Source: Terebella lapidaria
Lineage: Eukaryota; Annelida; Polychaeta; Terebellida; Terebellidae
NCBI GenBank assembly: GCA_949152475.1
Contig: OX424562.1
Coordinates: 37,930,157-37,994,156 of the forward strand
DNA length: 64,000 nt
Reading direction: 5' to 3'
Both the position numbers and the translations under genes were made by a program. Below, piece after piece: positions 8,951 through 22,301 of this stretch (position 1 is its first letter; every line of letters starts with the position of its first letter). The notes beneath the pieces are model-generated. The model was not told the DNA's origin, made no database searches, and was given only the letters and a program-made list of their open reading frames with translations.

Positions 8951-10648
8951 TAACTGGATAATTATCAGTCACTGTCGGGATGGTTATAGGACACAATATC
9001 CACGGCCGAGTTATTGATGCTCTAGCAGTTCAAACACACCGCTTTCTTGTAAAGTCTCTCCCGGTTTTATTTAGAGCTATTCTCCCAGCTGATTATCAAT
9101 ATATCAATCTGTTGAGCCTGGAAGGACGATCTTTCCAGGGAAGTATTCTATTATGTGATGAAGTGGAGGGATGAGCGATCTCCGGGACTTCAAAGCGAGC
9201 TCAGTATCGAGGTGACATGTCTACGGAGGCTAACATCGTTACAACTCTACAACTTGCCCAGGCCCTTGGAGAAAGGGGACGATCAGCTGTAATTCATCAC
9301 TTAATAGGATGAGTTGCATGTAGGCCTGTACTGTAATAACTATCCATAGATCCATGACTTTTTGTTGATTATTGTGTATGAATTTATATTTGATGCAAAT
9401 CAGAGACTTCTAGATTTCAGAAATACCATGTATAGCATGACTAGCATAAGGACATTGAGGTATGCTTATGTGTAAACTGTAAGTGGTTGGATGATATATT
9501 AGATATATTGGTAGAGAATCTGTAGTTGATAAAAGTCCCAATAGAAGACTGTCTATTACGTCGATGGGAGTCGTTGTTTCTGGTTGGATGAGGAACACTT
9601 CCAGCTATCAAAGGGAACAGTAAGTGACGGGTGTTTGGTATTCCGGTGTTGTCTGGGGTTGTACTGGTCTGGAAGGGGCCCACCATGCAGAGCAAACTAT
9701 TGCTGTGCTGCCAGCGGAGACAACGACAGCCATCTACAGCACTGGAAACGGCAGCGTTAGTCAGGAAGGAAAAGCGACATTAGGGAAAAGGCAAAGTCAT
9801 CCCACAACTCGGTAGAAACAAGTAAATCCCGGGAACTTTTGTTGTTTTCTGGTCGCATGGGGACCGTGTGTTCGGATGAGCGAAACAGAACCAGGGAATG
9901 TCATCTGTTGCAGAAGTTGACTTCGAATAAGTTTCTTGTGTTTGCCTGTAGAGCGTGATATGGTTAACAATGGCAACCAATTTCGCGTCGCATAATTCCA
10001 CTTCATCACATCACATCCTGGCCCCAGTGTTGCAATTATAATGCTAATTCCCTAGAAGCTAGTGGCGTATTGTCCATACACAAATGGTCGTTGATTGCCG
10101 TGTATGTAATGGTTATTAATGTATTGTAAATGACACATTCGGATCCCTGCACGTTTGTTCGTGGGCCCGAGGTGCCTTGTTTATTATGTAGGCCGGTGGT
10201 TGTGGGATGTTCCCATAGAGACCGTGGTGTCCTCCCCAGGTCGGCCCCAGACCTCCGGGTTGGAGTGTGACGAGAATACTCAGTCCTTCTGGTTTGTGCT
10301 GGAAGGAACCTGCACTGATCTCGGCAAAATCGTGACATTTAATTTCGGAAGTCTTCCATGCCCATTCGATTTTCTCCATTTATTTTCATCAACCTCGTGA
10401 TTGCGCCATTGGTTATCTACTGAAGGTTGTGTTTCTTTAAACGCGAAGTTTATCTCCAACTCAGAAAGCTGGAGCTTATCTCGTGAATGGAGCTCCCAAT
10501 CTCTGGAGACGCCAGTCCAGTTCAACTTCTGATTCAACACTGCAACTCTCATGAAATTCAATCAGAAACACCTCCTTTCACAAGATTATCACCTACTTTC
10601 TCAATGATTGCATAAATTACTCGGACCAAACCAAGTCAATGACTGCAA

Positions 10649-13600
10649 GCTCATACCAAAACTTATGACGGATTATGGTTGCCATTTTGCTGCACACCCT
10701 TGTCCCGAGTCACTAGGTAACGGTCGGTGAGGTTTGATGAGGTTCTTATCCAAAATTCCTTGGTCGTGGCAAAAAAGGACAACGATAGATGCCCTGAAAA
10801 TGTTAGAGTAGAGAGTAAACGAGATGAAGGCACTGGAGGAAAAAAGATTCCTTATATTGTTTGTGTGGGTATCCTAACTGCTGTGTATTCCTTGATGGGT
10901 TTGTAATTGATTTTGTCGAAGCTGGATCTCCATGCAGAGGATCCGGCCACTTGAGATGTCATATTGCTCACAATTGTGCAACAAATTTCATTTGATATCG
11001 AATGCTAGTTTGACGTGGGGTCTTGTGACTTTCTTCTTGGGCAGAACATTAATAGAATATTATCATGAAGATTAAAATTCTGTTAGGCATGTATGAGGAA
11101 ATGCACCAGTATATAGATATAGGTATAAGAACCAACCCTATTTCAGGATACTAATACACCTATACCAGTATCTGTTTTTTTATTTGTTATCAGATGCCTG
11201 ACATCATTTGAACATTCCCATGCTCATATTTTTCAACCTCAGTTTCATACAGCCACCCTCACTCCAAAATTCTTGTGGCTGCCATGTTTCACCCAGCTCC
11301 CCGGTATATAGATCTAGTAATCCTCATCCCCTATGAAAGCCACTCGTTTGTAGAGGCACTTATCCCATATTAAACTATAGGTCGGCAGCACAATCATGAT
11401 TGAATTTGAAGTCTTACTGTGACCACTCGTCTGGCTCAGGGCCTCCTTCTCTCGACTCAAGCAGCCCTGCCATTATGTTCGGGCATCCACTGGACTATGC
11501 TTAACCTCCATACTTAATTGAACTAATGAAACGTTCAGTGCTTGATCACTGCTAATTGTAATTGACATAATCATTCTAACTTGTCAGATATGCTTGCCAT
11601 CAATCAATGACAATAATTCTCTTACGAGTTAATGTATCGATCTAGGGACTATATTTCAATTGTAGCAATGGCTGAGATCTACGGTCGATTGAAGAGTCGT
11701 TCTTCTTGACATAATAATATTATCACACTTCATAACGGAGCAAAAGTTTAGAAACATCATCCAATACATGAATGTATAACCTAAATGTATTTAAATTATA
11801 TTATGATCTAACAAATTGTATCAATATTAGGTCTATATTAATATCAGCCGAGCTAGATACATTGGTAAGGACCCGACAACACATTTTTAACACTGACTTT
11901 AGAATATTAAAAAGGACGAAATAATGAACAACATGTTTTATGATGATGAAGAGATATGCGAGGGCTTCACTTTTAACCAAGGAAGCCATGAGACACCTGA
12001 GGCCTGAGTGCATGCAAGATTCCCCCTCCCCTGGGCCTCTTCCGAACCCCTACACACTGACAAATACTGCAAGAACTCCGGGCTCGAGCGAGACAGAGGT
12101 GTCGACAGAATGCCTTCCATTGCCCTAACAAACCACGTTATGTCATATCATTAATGGAATAAACCCAAAACTAGCTCTCTCATCATTAGAGTTGTCCACC
12201 TTTTCTTCCATCTCTTTCTGGAAGGTCATATGCTATTGTATGCCACCAAATCCCACAACTGTTTACCTTGTTCAATGGAACCTTTTTCTACTCTCCACAA
12301 GAAAGTGGAAGCAGATATATCGGTGGCGACTCAATATTGTGGAAGAGAGGGACTTGAGTCACCTACAGGGTCGTGTCTCGAGTATTTCGGGGGGGGGGGG
12401 GTGGGGGGGTGGCTTAGGGTCCGACAGGTTAAGACGTACACCGCCCCTTCCATTGTACCACTCCAGGAGTCTCAACTACCACATGATCTCAAACCACCTG
12501 CCTCCCCGCTCTACCCATAGTGTTAGTATATATCACCACCAGGAATGTGTACCTCCAGTGGAACATTCACGCAATAGAATCCACGATCAAAAGGGTCACG
12601 GGAAGTAACTTATTATCTTCTAATTGTCTGTAGACCAAGGAGTTACTTGAGTTGCACCATGATTATGTCCAGGTACATGATATCATACATAGAAAGGGTG
12701 ATAACACGTTGGTGATTCGAGTGAAATATGGTGGAGAATCCACAAATATTTCACAATCGATAAAACGCCAATGATAAGTCTCTCAAATCATGAGTTGATT
12801 AAAGGTCCTGCTGGAAATGTTGTTGAACACCTCCAGGGGCCGTTACAATTCTCGAGCATACCATATAAATTTGATAGTGACCATCATAAATTGGGGCAGT
12901 TCATAAAAAAGCTCATACCGGTGACAAAACATCGGTCGGAATAGGAACGTGGATAGTTTTTAGTGGAGCAATTTGTACGCGCCGTGAATCCTTGCAGGTG
13001 TCAGAGGGCGATCATCTTCTGGCCGACTTCCCAAGATTTATTCCAGCAAAGGAGTGCAATTGTTCCTGGCGTTCCATTCCGACACTGTTCAGCCATTAGC
13101 CATACAGGAATTCGATGAGTGGGTCGGGGAGACACTTCATGAGGAGGGAAGGTCTCCATAGAAACCAGAGGGCCATAAATCTCCTCGGAAATGAAGACGG
13201 GCGACTCCCCCTTGGACCTGCAAATGACTGGGGTGGAGGCCGCCTGAGGTGCAAGGTGCTTGGACATGACGAGCCTGCAGAACACGTTCCACACTGACCC
13301 GAGGGCCATGTCGACACCTCGGCAAATGGCAGGGTGTTTTGGATGGGTTCCTAGGTGTAAAATAGGTCTATTCGCATCACAGGGCGGATTACTTCATTAG
13401 CAGTGTGTAGCAAGTCGCTGATCACCATTACAATAGCGTGATTACTTAGCACTAGGGCGAACATTCCTTTTTTCTGTCACATTCCCCCATGTCAAGGATC
13501 CTTCCAATTTCAATTCTGTTGATGTCCGTTTGAATGGAGTCTTTTCCTTACAGAACACTTAGCTGTCTGCTAAGATTTATGCTGTATTGTTCCGGTCTCG

Positions 13601-13899
13601 TATGAACTAATTTTCCCTGAAATAGTGATCACATCAGGGTCAGTTATAAACGAGAGTATCAAACCATCCAATCACTTCAAATTTAAATATTTAGAGCCCG
13701 CCCCGCATAACATCGACTTGTGTAGTGCAGACTCGATTGAGTTATTGAAACAATCATTACTCAATCATTACTCAATACTCGCACATAGGTACCTATTTGA
13801 CATGCATGCTGCACTATAGACTATAATTGTACCTACAGGAGACCCTCTTCTGATGTATTATCTCGGAATTTTTAGAGTGCTGTTCGATGTTTTCATTTA
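10649..13899. other. Unique spacer between duplication copies
   Basis: About 3.2 kb with no match to the duplicated segment. It includes a near-pure G run at 12390-12411. Open frames here are short, several run through the G tract, and none shows a domain. I see no RNA gene. Confidence 0.6.
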
Positions 13900-14923
13900 C
13901 TATCTCAAAAATTGTGTTATAATCTCTTGAAATTTTGAAACAATAACAAAACTTAAGAGATTATAAATATGATGCCTAGCAACGATTCGCTCCATTAGCT
14001 CTGATTGTTTCAAGATTTCATCAATGCATCTTGCTTCACCTCAAAGTTTCTTTCAAACTTTGATACTGAAGACCATGAACTTTCACAAGGGACACTATGC
14101 TGTCGCTATGGCCACAGTCGGTGACGCCAGATACATCCAAGATCCCGAATATTGGATCCCGCATCATGTAAACTTAGCCCAGAAATAAAAGCTAATAAAG
14201 ACGGCCGGTTTTCCAGAAGGTCACAGCATAAGGAAAGTCAATGGACACGGGCAAATGGGGAGGGACGATTGCGGAATCCGTTATTGTCAAATACGATATC
14301 GGATCACTCAGATTATGGAACTTATGTGAGAGTATTGATGAAAGCTCTGGCATTACAGTTACAACATCTTTTAAATTGCTAGTGTAGGTTATACGAATTA
14401 TGGAAATGGAGTTCGAAATATGTCTTTGGACAAAACAAATGTTCCCTCCCACATCCTGTAGAGGATTTGTAGATCAGATTACTGTAATTCTTGCCCCCAA
14501 AGCATCTAAATTCAGTGCAAGCACATTCTCTTTGATATGAATCACACCTGAAGTGTAGTGCAGCCCACACACTTCTTTCAAACTGTGCTTTTTACAACAC
14601 AACAATCCACAAGTGTAGCTTGTCACTCACAGCCAAATCCTCGATCTAATAAACTGTTCCATTCACTCGACAAGGTAATTGTTTCCTTACTGTGCGCAAT
14701 AGCCAATCTCCGCCTCAATATTCTACCGTGTCTATTATGATGCCATCCACTCCCTAAGCCGTAACTTTCGCCCAGTTATTTCCCAATACAACCATAACGC
14801 TGTATTTGTCCTTTTTGTAATGTTTTCCTTGAGACGGGCCTGTAATCCACCTTGGCAGCTCTGCTAGGTGCCCGGAAAGGATTTCCTCCTTAGTTTGTTG
14901 CTGGTTAGCGATGACAGGAAGTG

Positions 14924-14930
14924 TGACCTG
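14924..14930. repeat. Left target-site duplication TGACCTG
   Basis: TGACCTG here and at 17452-17458 flank the non-LTR element. Copy A has the uninterrupted GTGTGACCTGTGGCG near 1480. Confidence 0.85.
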
Positions 14931-14932
14931 TT

Positions 14933-17138
14933 CGAAATCCTACGCGACCTAGCAAACAAACTAAAGCCCCATTAACGTTCAATTGCCGAAAATTTGATTC
15001 GGCCACTATTGCTAATATACAAAATGATCTAACAGATACGGATTGGAACGATCTCCGTACGCTATCAGTAAATGAAGCATATGATCTTTTCATACAGCGG
15101 TTGTGGAATACGATCAATCTATACGCACCAGAGAAGCAAGTTCGGATCCCCCAGAAACGAATATTGAGAGAACCCTGGTTAACTCCGGGTATACTCAAGT
15201 CTGCACGGAAGCGTGATAAATTATATAAGGAAAGTCTAGCCGCCAATAATGTTCAATCGCAAGAAAGGTATATTCGATACCGAAATACATACAACAAAAT
15301 TAAAAGGGGTGCAAAAGACATTTTCTACCAGGGCGAAATAGAAAAACATAAATCTGATATTAAAAAAACCTGGCATGTGTTGAATACCATAATTGGTCGC
15401 TCGTCCAATAAACTAGGTGTATCAGACACGTTCAAAATCGACAGGAAAGACTGCTCAGAGCCCCAAGTCATAGCGGACGGGTTTTGTGACTTTTTCTCGA
15501 ATATTGGTCCTGAGTATGCCTCGAAAATACCAGATACAGATGCCACGTATGACAAGTTTCTTCCCAAGACTTCCGTTCAATCCTCCATATTTCTTGCTCC
15601 CTGTGATGAGGAGGAAATCAGTAAGACAATCGACAATTTTCAACCAAAAAAAAGTGCCGGGCATGATAACCTCAGTTTTGATCTTTTAAAAAAGTTAAAA
15701 ACAAGCATATGTTTACCCATTTCCATTATCGTCAATTCATCAATGGAAACGGGAATTGTTCCCCAAAATATGAAAATTGCGAAAGTAATTCCTATTTACA
15801 AGTCAAAAAGCAAAGAGCTATTCTTGAAATTATCGCCCCATTTCTCTGTTGCCCATTATTTCCAAAATACTAGAGAAAATCATCCACAAACGTACATATT
15901 TCTTCCTCCAGATTCATGATATACTTCATGATTCCCAGTTTGGTTTCCGCCCAAAGCACAGCACCTTACATGCTGCGGCTCAATTCATACATCACACATT
16001 AACCCAATTTGAAAAAAAGACCCCGACTCTTGGAGTGTTCCTAGACCTGTCGAAGGCGTTCGACACTATTAATTACAACATACTTTTCAAGAAATTAGAA
16101 CATTACGGAATAAGGGGGGTTGCTCTTAACTGGTATAAAAATTATTTTTGTGACCGAACACAATTTGTGTCGTATAAATCTATGAACTCAAAGTTAAATG
16201 ATTTAACATGCGGTGTCCCACAAGGTTCCATATTGGGACCTTTATTGTTCATAACATATTGCAATGATTTGCCATCCGCATTGACTAATTCCAAATGTAT
16301 TTTGTACGCCGACGACGCGACTATTTACTACTCATCACAGAACATACATGAACTATATGGGGTATTGAACGAAGATTCAAAGACATTATCCAAGTGGTAT
16401 ATGGCAAACAAGCTCTCGTTGAATGCAAGTAAATCCTTTTATGTATTATTTTCGAAAAACACTTTAGCATTTGACCGACGACTAAGCATCTCGATTGACA
16501 ATGTAGAGGTAACTCGTGTATACAGTGTGAAATTCCTAGGAATTATGATAGACAGCAAATTGGACTGGAAAGACCACATATTATATTGCAAGAAGAAAAC
16601 ATCGAGCGGATTGTATGCTTTAAATGCCGCAAAAAACATACTGACGAAAACAAATTTACGTCTCCTGTACAATAGTCTGATCCATCCATACATAGCTTAT
16701 GGAATCTTGCTGTGGGGATCGACATTTAAAAGCTATCTTCATCCCCTTGAAATCATTCAAAAGAAAGCAATTCGCATAATTACGCATTCAAAATACAATG
16801 AACACACTACCCCTCTCTTTTACCAAATGAAAATTCTCAAATTGCACGATCTGCACACTGTAGAATTAGCCAAATTTATGTACATGTACTCCAGATTAGA
16901 GCTGCCCCGGAACCTGACCAGCATATTTACTGCTAATCGTGACATTCACTCACACAACACCCGGCATTCCAATGACCCACACATGCCCAAAAGTAGGACC
17001 CACAATTTCACCAACAGCTTCATTTGCAAAGGCCCAAAAAACTGGCTGGATCTTGACGTCAGCATAAAAAACGCACCAAGCATTCATTCTTTCAAATGTA
17101 AAATGAAGAAATTATTATTTGCTGATTATGTCAATTAG
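14933..17138 (+). pseudogene. Non-LTR reverse transcriptase, one frameshift
   Basis: The frame is open from the junction through 15101 up to about 15830, then similarity continues in the +1 frame (15849 onward). The motif NYRPISLL, conserved in this RT class, is split at the shift near 15825-15835, consistent with a single-base indel. Downstream are SKAFD, GVPQGS and the catalytic YADD (16305-16316), then the thumb and a C-terminal region ending at 17138. No endonuclease domain remains. Apart from the single shift and the 5' loss the frame is clean, so the insertion is fairly recent. The product would copy its own RNA at a nicked chromosomal target; this copy cannot. Confidence 0.92.
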
Positions 17139-17421
17139 GACAGTAATCTTGTTCTAACAGACACATTATTATTTTGTTTGGCACATGGATCTTATCATTT
17201 CAACCCACTCACCATCGCTTCCGTGGTTTTATTACAATAATTACTTTCGTGCTTTGTATGAATAATAACTTATTTGGATCTCATGGTTAGCCCCAACCCC
17301 ACTCGCGGGGTCTACAGATATAAATCTCGGGGCTATCCACGTGTTTGTACATATAAAACTTGGTATAACAATTGCTCCAATATAACATGAAATCCATCAT
17401 ATGTACAAACTCGAAATAAAA

Positions 17422-17451
<30 letters not shown>
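17422..17451. repeat. (TAC)n microsatellite, non-LTR 3' tail
   Basis: About ten TAC units ending at the right target duplication. It is absent from copy A, so it came in with the element. Confidence 0.9.
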
Positions 17452-17452
<1 letters not shown>

Positions 17453-17458
17453 GACCTG
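17452..17458. repeat. Right target-site duplication TGACCTG
   Basis: Second copy of the 7-bp target, followed by host sequence matching copy A. Confidence 0.85.
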
Positions 17459-17564
17459 TGGCGCTCTCCAGTGGTGGATCGTGGCACCCCCTGATGACGT
17501 AGGATTACACGCGTCTCTGGCCGTAATGATATTTATTTCTTGATTCCAGTAGCTTGTATTTTGA

Positions 17565-17588
17565 CCCCCCCCCCCCCCCCCACCCCCC
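17565..17588. repeat. Poly-C tract
   Basis: Near-pure C run present in copy B and absent at the matching place in copy A (near 1590), so it arose after the duplication. Confidence 0.8.
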
Positions 17589-20500
17589 AAAAAAAATAGT
17601 AAACCCCAAAACCCAAAAGTATTGAACAGTTTTGATGCACAACAATCCTTCAGATCTGATGACGACCACCTGTTTGAGATTCGGCAGGTGCAATGAATGA
17701 AGATTTACTGTTACCAGGACATATGTGATCTGCCTTTATATGCTTTTTGACAACCAACTGGCCACAATGGATGGCAGAGTGCACGTATGAGTACCGAGAG
17801 ACTTGCATCCTTATGGACGGCATACGGTGCTACTACTGGTATATTCTCCTGAAAATGTCTTGATGTCAAGATGTAATTTGCACCACCAATGCATAATCAT
17901 ACATTATGCCTATGCTATATGGACGACATATGTATATTCAGTAAAACACCATACAATCTTCTGGGAAGTTGGCAACACATGCACATTTACACAACCCTAT
18001 TGCGCCTATATCACGAGATAATTCTATACAACTAGCAGAGCTCGGCCTTTCACTAACGCTCGTAGATTTCTGGTCGCAGTCCCAAAGACCTGATAACATC
18101 GTTGTGCTTCCAATCCTTGGGGCCAAACATGAGCAGAAAATAGTCATAGACACAGGGCACGAATCTCAATGTGGGTGTGAAATAAAATATGGAGATCTCA
18201 TTCTGCGGACCCGGATTCTCCAGCAGATATCATGCAAAGGTGACATTACAAACAACACGGCAAAGTGCTGTTATCAATCGCTTTCAACTTGCACACCGAA
18301 GGAGTGCAGTGCTGCTCTTTCCCCTATTTCCAGCGGTCTTAGATTGCATCCTGAAATGACATACACATACATATTACAATGTTACACAAGAGGAATTCAG
18401 CATTTCATTTTACTGACTCTAAACTGTAGGCCTACTTTTCAGTAGACATTTATGTGGAAATTAAACCCATGTGGACGCGTGCACCTGGTTCTTTTTCTTA
18501 AGATTTCTCACAGGACCTATTTCAGTTCTTCAGAAAGTTTTATTATCATTCAGTTTTCTTAATTTGCTATGACTCCCAGCTCTGGGTTTGCCTCACTATT
18601 CCATCCAAAAATCTCTCAAACGTCTCGGAGACAGATTCTTTATCATTCAAATTAAGGAGATCTTTCTTCACAAAATGGATCAAATGGACGTATTTACGTG
18701 ATGGCAGGAGTTTGTCGCGAGCCTGTCTCTGGTCGTCTTGACGAAGGGTGACCGTGAACAATAATTACGTCGTCACGTGACGGGAGATAGATATAACTGG
18801 ACAATTATCAGTCACTGTCGGGATGGTTATAGGGCCGGGAAACTGTGACATCTCACATCGTTAGATCTACCACTGACACAATATCGACGGCCGAGTTATT
18901 GATGCTCTGGCAGTTCAAACACACCGCTTCCTTGTAAAGTCTCTCCCGGTTTTATTTAGAGCTATTCCCCCAGCTGATTATCAATATATCAATCTGTTGA
19001 TCCTGGAAGGACGATCTTTCCAGGGAAGTATTCTATTATGTGATAGAGTGGAGGGTGAGTGATCTCCGGGACTTCAAAGCGAGCTCAGTATCGAGGTGAC
19101 ATGTTTACGCAGGCTAACATCGTTACAACTCTACAATTTGCCCAGGCATTTGGAGAAAGGGGATGATCATCTGTAATTCATCACTTAATAGGATGAGTTG
19201 CATGTAGGCCTTACTGTAATAACTAACCATAGATCCTTAACTTTTTGTTGATTATTGTGTATGAATTTATATTTGATGCAAATTAGAGACTTCTAGATTT
19301 CAGAAATACCATGTATAGCATGACTAGCATAAGGAAATTGAGGTGTGCTTATGTGCAAACTGTAAGTTGTTGGCTGATATATAAGATATATTGGTAGAGA
19401 ACCTGTAGTTGATAAAATTCCCAATAGAAGACCGTCTATTACGTCGATGGGGGTCGTTGTTTCTGGTTGGATGAGGAACACTTCCAACTATCAATGGGAA
19501 CAGTAAGTCACGGGTGTTTGGTATTCCGGTGGGGTTGTACTGGTCTGGGAGGGCAGGCCCGGTATTGTTGTACTGCCAGCGGAGACAACGGCAGCCATCT
19601 ACAGCACTGGAAGCGACAGCATTAGTCGGGAAGGAAGAGCGACATTAGGGAAAAGGCAAAAAGTCATCCCACAGCTCGGTAGAAACAAGTAAATCCCGGG
19701 AAGTTTTGTTGTTTTCTGGTTGCATGGGGACCGTGCGTTCAGATCAGCGAAGCGAAACCAGGGAATGTCATCTGTTGCAGAGGTTGACTTTGAATAAGAT
19801 TCTTGTGATTGCTTGAAGAGCGTGACATGGCTCACAATGGCAGCCAGTTTGTTCACGTTTGGCATCGCATAATGTCACCCCATCACATCGCACCCCTGGC
19901 CTCAGTGTTGCGATTATAATGCTAATTCCCTAGAAGCTAGCGGCGTATTGTCCATGCACAAACGGGCGCTGATTGCCGTGTATGTAATGGTTATTAATGT
20001 CTTATAATTGACACATTCGGATCCCTGCACGTTTGTCCGCGGGCCCGGGGTGCCTGGTTTATTATGTAGGCCGGTGTGTGTGGGATGTTCCCATAGAGAC
20101 CGCGGTGTCCTCCCCAGGTCGGCCCCAGACCTCCGGGTGGGAATGTGACGAGAATACTTAGTCCTTCTGGTTTGTGGTGGAAGGAACCTGGACCGATCTT
20201 GGCAAAAACGTGACATTTAATTTTGTCTCTCAGGTTTTTGCTCTAGACCTAGTCTTCCATGCCCATTCCATTTATCTATTCTTTTTCATCAACCTCGTGA
20301 TTGTGTCATTGGTTATCTACTGAAGGTTGGGTTTCTTTAAACGGGAAGTTGATCACCATCTCAGAAAGCTGGAGCTTATCTCGCAAATGGAGCTCTGAAT
20401 CTCTGGAGACGCGAGTCAAGTCCAACTTTTGTAACTCTCATGAAATTCAATCAGAAACACCTTCTTTCACAAGATTATCACCTACTTTCTCAGTGATTGC

Positions 20501-21169
20501 ATAATTTACTCGGACCAAACCAAGTCAACGGCTGCGTGCTGACGATTTACCGTCATTTAATGTAAAACGCACGCCTGTGACTGATAGTATTTTGACTGAT
20601 TTTTACGGTTCTGTACATCAGAAAATCTTGTGAATGGATCTTCGTTAAAGAATGATGTAATCAACATGTCTCAGTCGCGAGAGACAGCGCGATACCTTCA
20701 CCTCCGACTACAAAAGGTTATATTCATATTGTTGTGAGTTTTTAGGTTACCGGACCTTTGGTCCGATAACCTATTGCCATGGCGTTGCGTCCGGCGTCCG
20801 TCGTCCGTCGTCCGTCTGTTCACATTTTTATCTTTAAAGTTTATGATGGAATATTTCTGAAATTTTGCACAAAAATACCTAAAAATATTTCCAGGAAAGG
20901 TTTTTTTTAGTTTTCTGATTTTCGAATTTTTTTCAAAATGGCGGCCGCTTTCGTCGAAAAATGGCCAATTTTGGACTTTGACGGTCGTTTTCTCAAAATC
21001 TGTTCAGTAACTTTTTTTCTTATCGATGCATAACACTCCTCATATGTACCCCTGTGACATGTATAAATTTCGTTGCCCTTGAATCGCTCGAAGTGGGCCA
21101 TTTTGGGCCCAAACTCGGCTCAAATGGGACTTTCCCATGTTAAATTCTCTTATGCTTTATAATGGGACA

Positions 21170-22301
21170 CATTAAGCCTAATATCTCACTTAATATTGAG
21201 ATTAGAGACTAGGAATCCATTGTGAACATATAGGTAATGATATGTGCTGAATATTCTCGTGACCTTGAATTTGACCTTTGACCTCATTTTCAAGGTCACA
21301 GGACAAAATGGCTAATATCTCGCTTATTATCGACTTTACAGCTTAGAAATCAATTGTGAACATATAGGAAATGATATATGCTGAATATTCTCGTGACTTT
21401 GAATTTGACCTTTGACCTCATTTTCAAGGTCACAGGACAAAATGGCTAATATCTCGCTTATTATCGACTTTACAGCTTAGGAATCCATTGTGAACATATA
21501 GGAAATGATATGTGCTGAATATTCTCGTGACCTTGAATTTGACCTTTGACCTCATTTTCAAGGTCACAGGACAAAATGGCTAATATCTCGCTTATTATCG
21601 ACTTTACAGCTTAGGAATCCATTGTGAACATATAGGAAATGATATGTGCTGATTATTCTCGTGACCTTGAATTTGACCTTTGACCTCATTTTCAAGGTCA
21701 CAGGACAAAATTGCTAATATCTCGCTTATTATCGACTTTACAGCTTAGAAATCAATTGTGAACATATAGGAAATGATATATGCTGAATATTTTCGTGACC
21801 TTGAATTTGACCTTTGACCTCATTTCCAAGGTCACAGGACAAAATTGCTAATATCTCGCTTATTATCGACTTTACGGCTTAGGAGTCAATTGTGAACATA
21901 TAGGAAATGATATATGCTGAATATTCTCGTGACCTTGAATTTGACCTTTGACCTCATTTTCAAGGTCACAGGACAAATTGGCCAATATCTTGCTTATTAG
22001 CGACTTTGCAGCTTAGGAATCAATTGTGAACATATAGGAAATGGTATATGCTGAATATTCTAGTGACCTTGAATTTGACCCTTGACCTAAATTTCAAGGT
22101 TAGTCATTTTATTTTCAAGGTCAGAATACAAAATGGCTTATACCTCGCTTATTATCAAATTTACAGCTTAGGGGTCCATAGTGAACATATGGGAAATGAT
22201 GTATGCTGAATATTTTGGTGATCTAGAATTTGACCTTTGATCTCATTTTGAAGGTCAGAGAACAAAATGGCTAATATATCGCTTATTATCATCTTTACAT
22301 C
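21170..22301 (+). repeat. 134-bp tandem array, about 8 units
   Basis: The landmark GTGAACATA recurs at 21222, 21356, 21490, 21624, 21758, 21892 and 22026, exactly 134 bp apart each time, then at 22181 after a 21-bp insertion. Each early unit holds TGACCTTTGACCT, a further TGACCT and an opposed AGGTCA. The last units are degenerate. Confidence 0.95.

Larger units (their letters stand above)
410..10648 (+). repeat. Segmental duplication copy A (with Gypsy insertion)
   Basis: From about 410 to 10648 this sequence aligns in the same orientation with 13900-20535. Landmarks include the block near 427 (paired with 13916), the block near 1128 (paired with 14575), the block near 8951 (paired with 18790) and the block ending near 10640 (paired with 20530). 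Without the 6.2-kb insertion at 2765-8946, copy A is about 4 kb, matching copy B without its own insertion. Divergence is moderate, with scattered substitutions and small indels, so the duplication is older than either insertion. The segment holds no recognisable gene; conserved-looking ORFs in one copy are broken or different in the other. Confidence 0.9.
14931..17451 (+). mobile_element. 5'-truncated non-LTR retrotransposon (Jockey/CR1-like)
   Basis: Bounded by TGACCTG duplications. Begins abruptly inside the linker between endonuclease and reverse transcriptase, runs through RT to a stop at 17136-17138, then a 3' UTR of about 280 bp and a (TAC)n tail at 17422-17451. 5' truncation, a target duplication and a 3' microsatellite tail are the signature of target-primed reverse transcription. 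The tail is a simple repeat, not poly-A, as in CR1/L2- and RTE-like groups; exact clade not resolved by eye. Confidence 0.9.
13900..20535 (+). repeat. Segmental duplication copy B (with non-LTR insertion)
   Basis: Direct-orientation partner of 410-10648. It lacks the Gypsy insertion and preserves its empty target. It carries a non-LTR element at 14931-17451, a poly-C tract near 17565-17588 and a small extra segment near 18838-18882 that are absent from copy A. Confidence 0.9.

Noticed and set aside
17969-18445. 158-codon frame in duplication copy B
   Set aside because: The matching region of copy A (2158-2451) is frameshifted and differs, so there is no sign of coding constraint.
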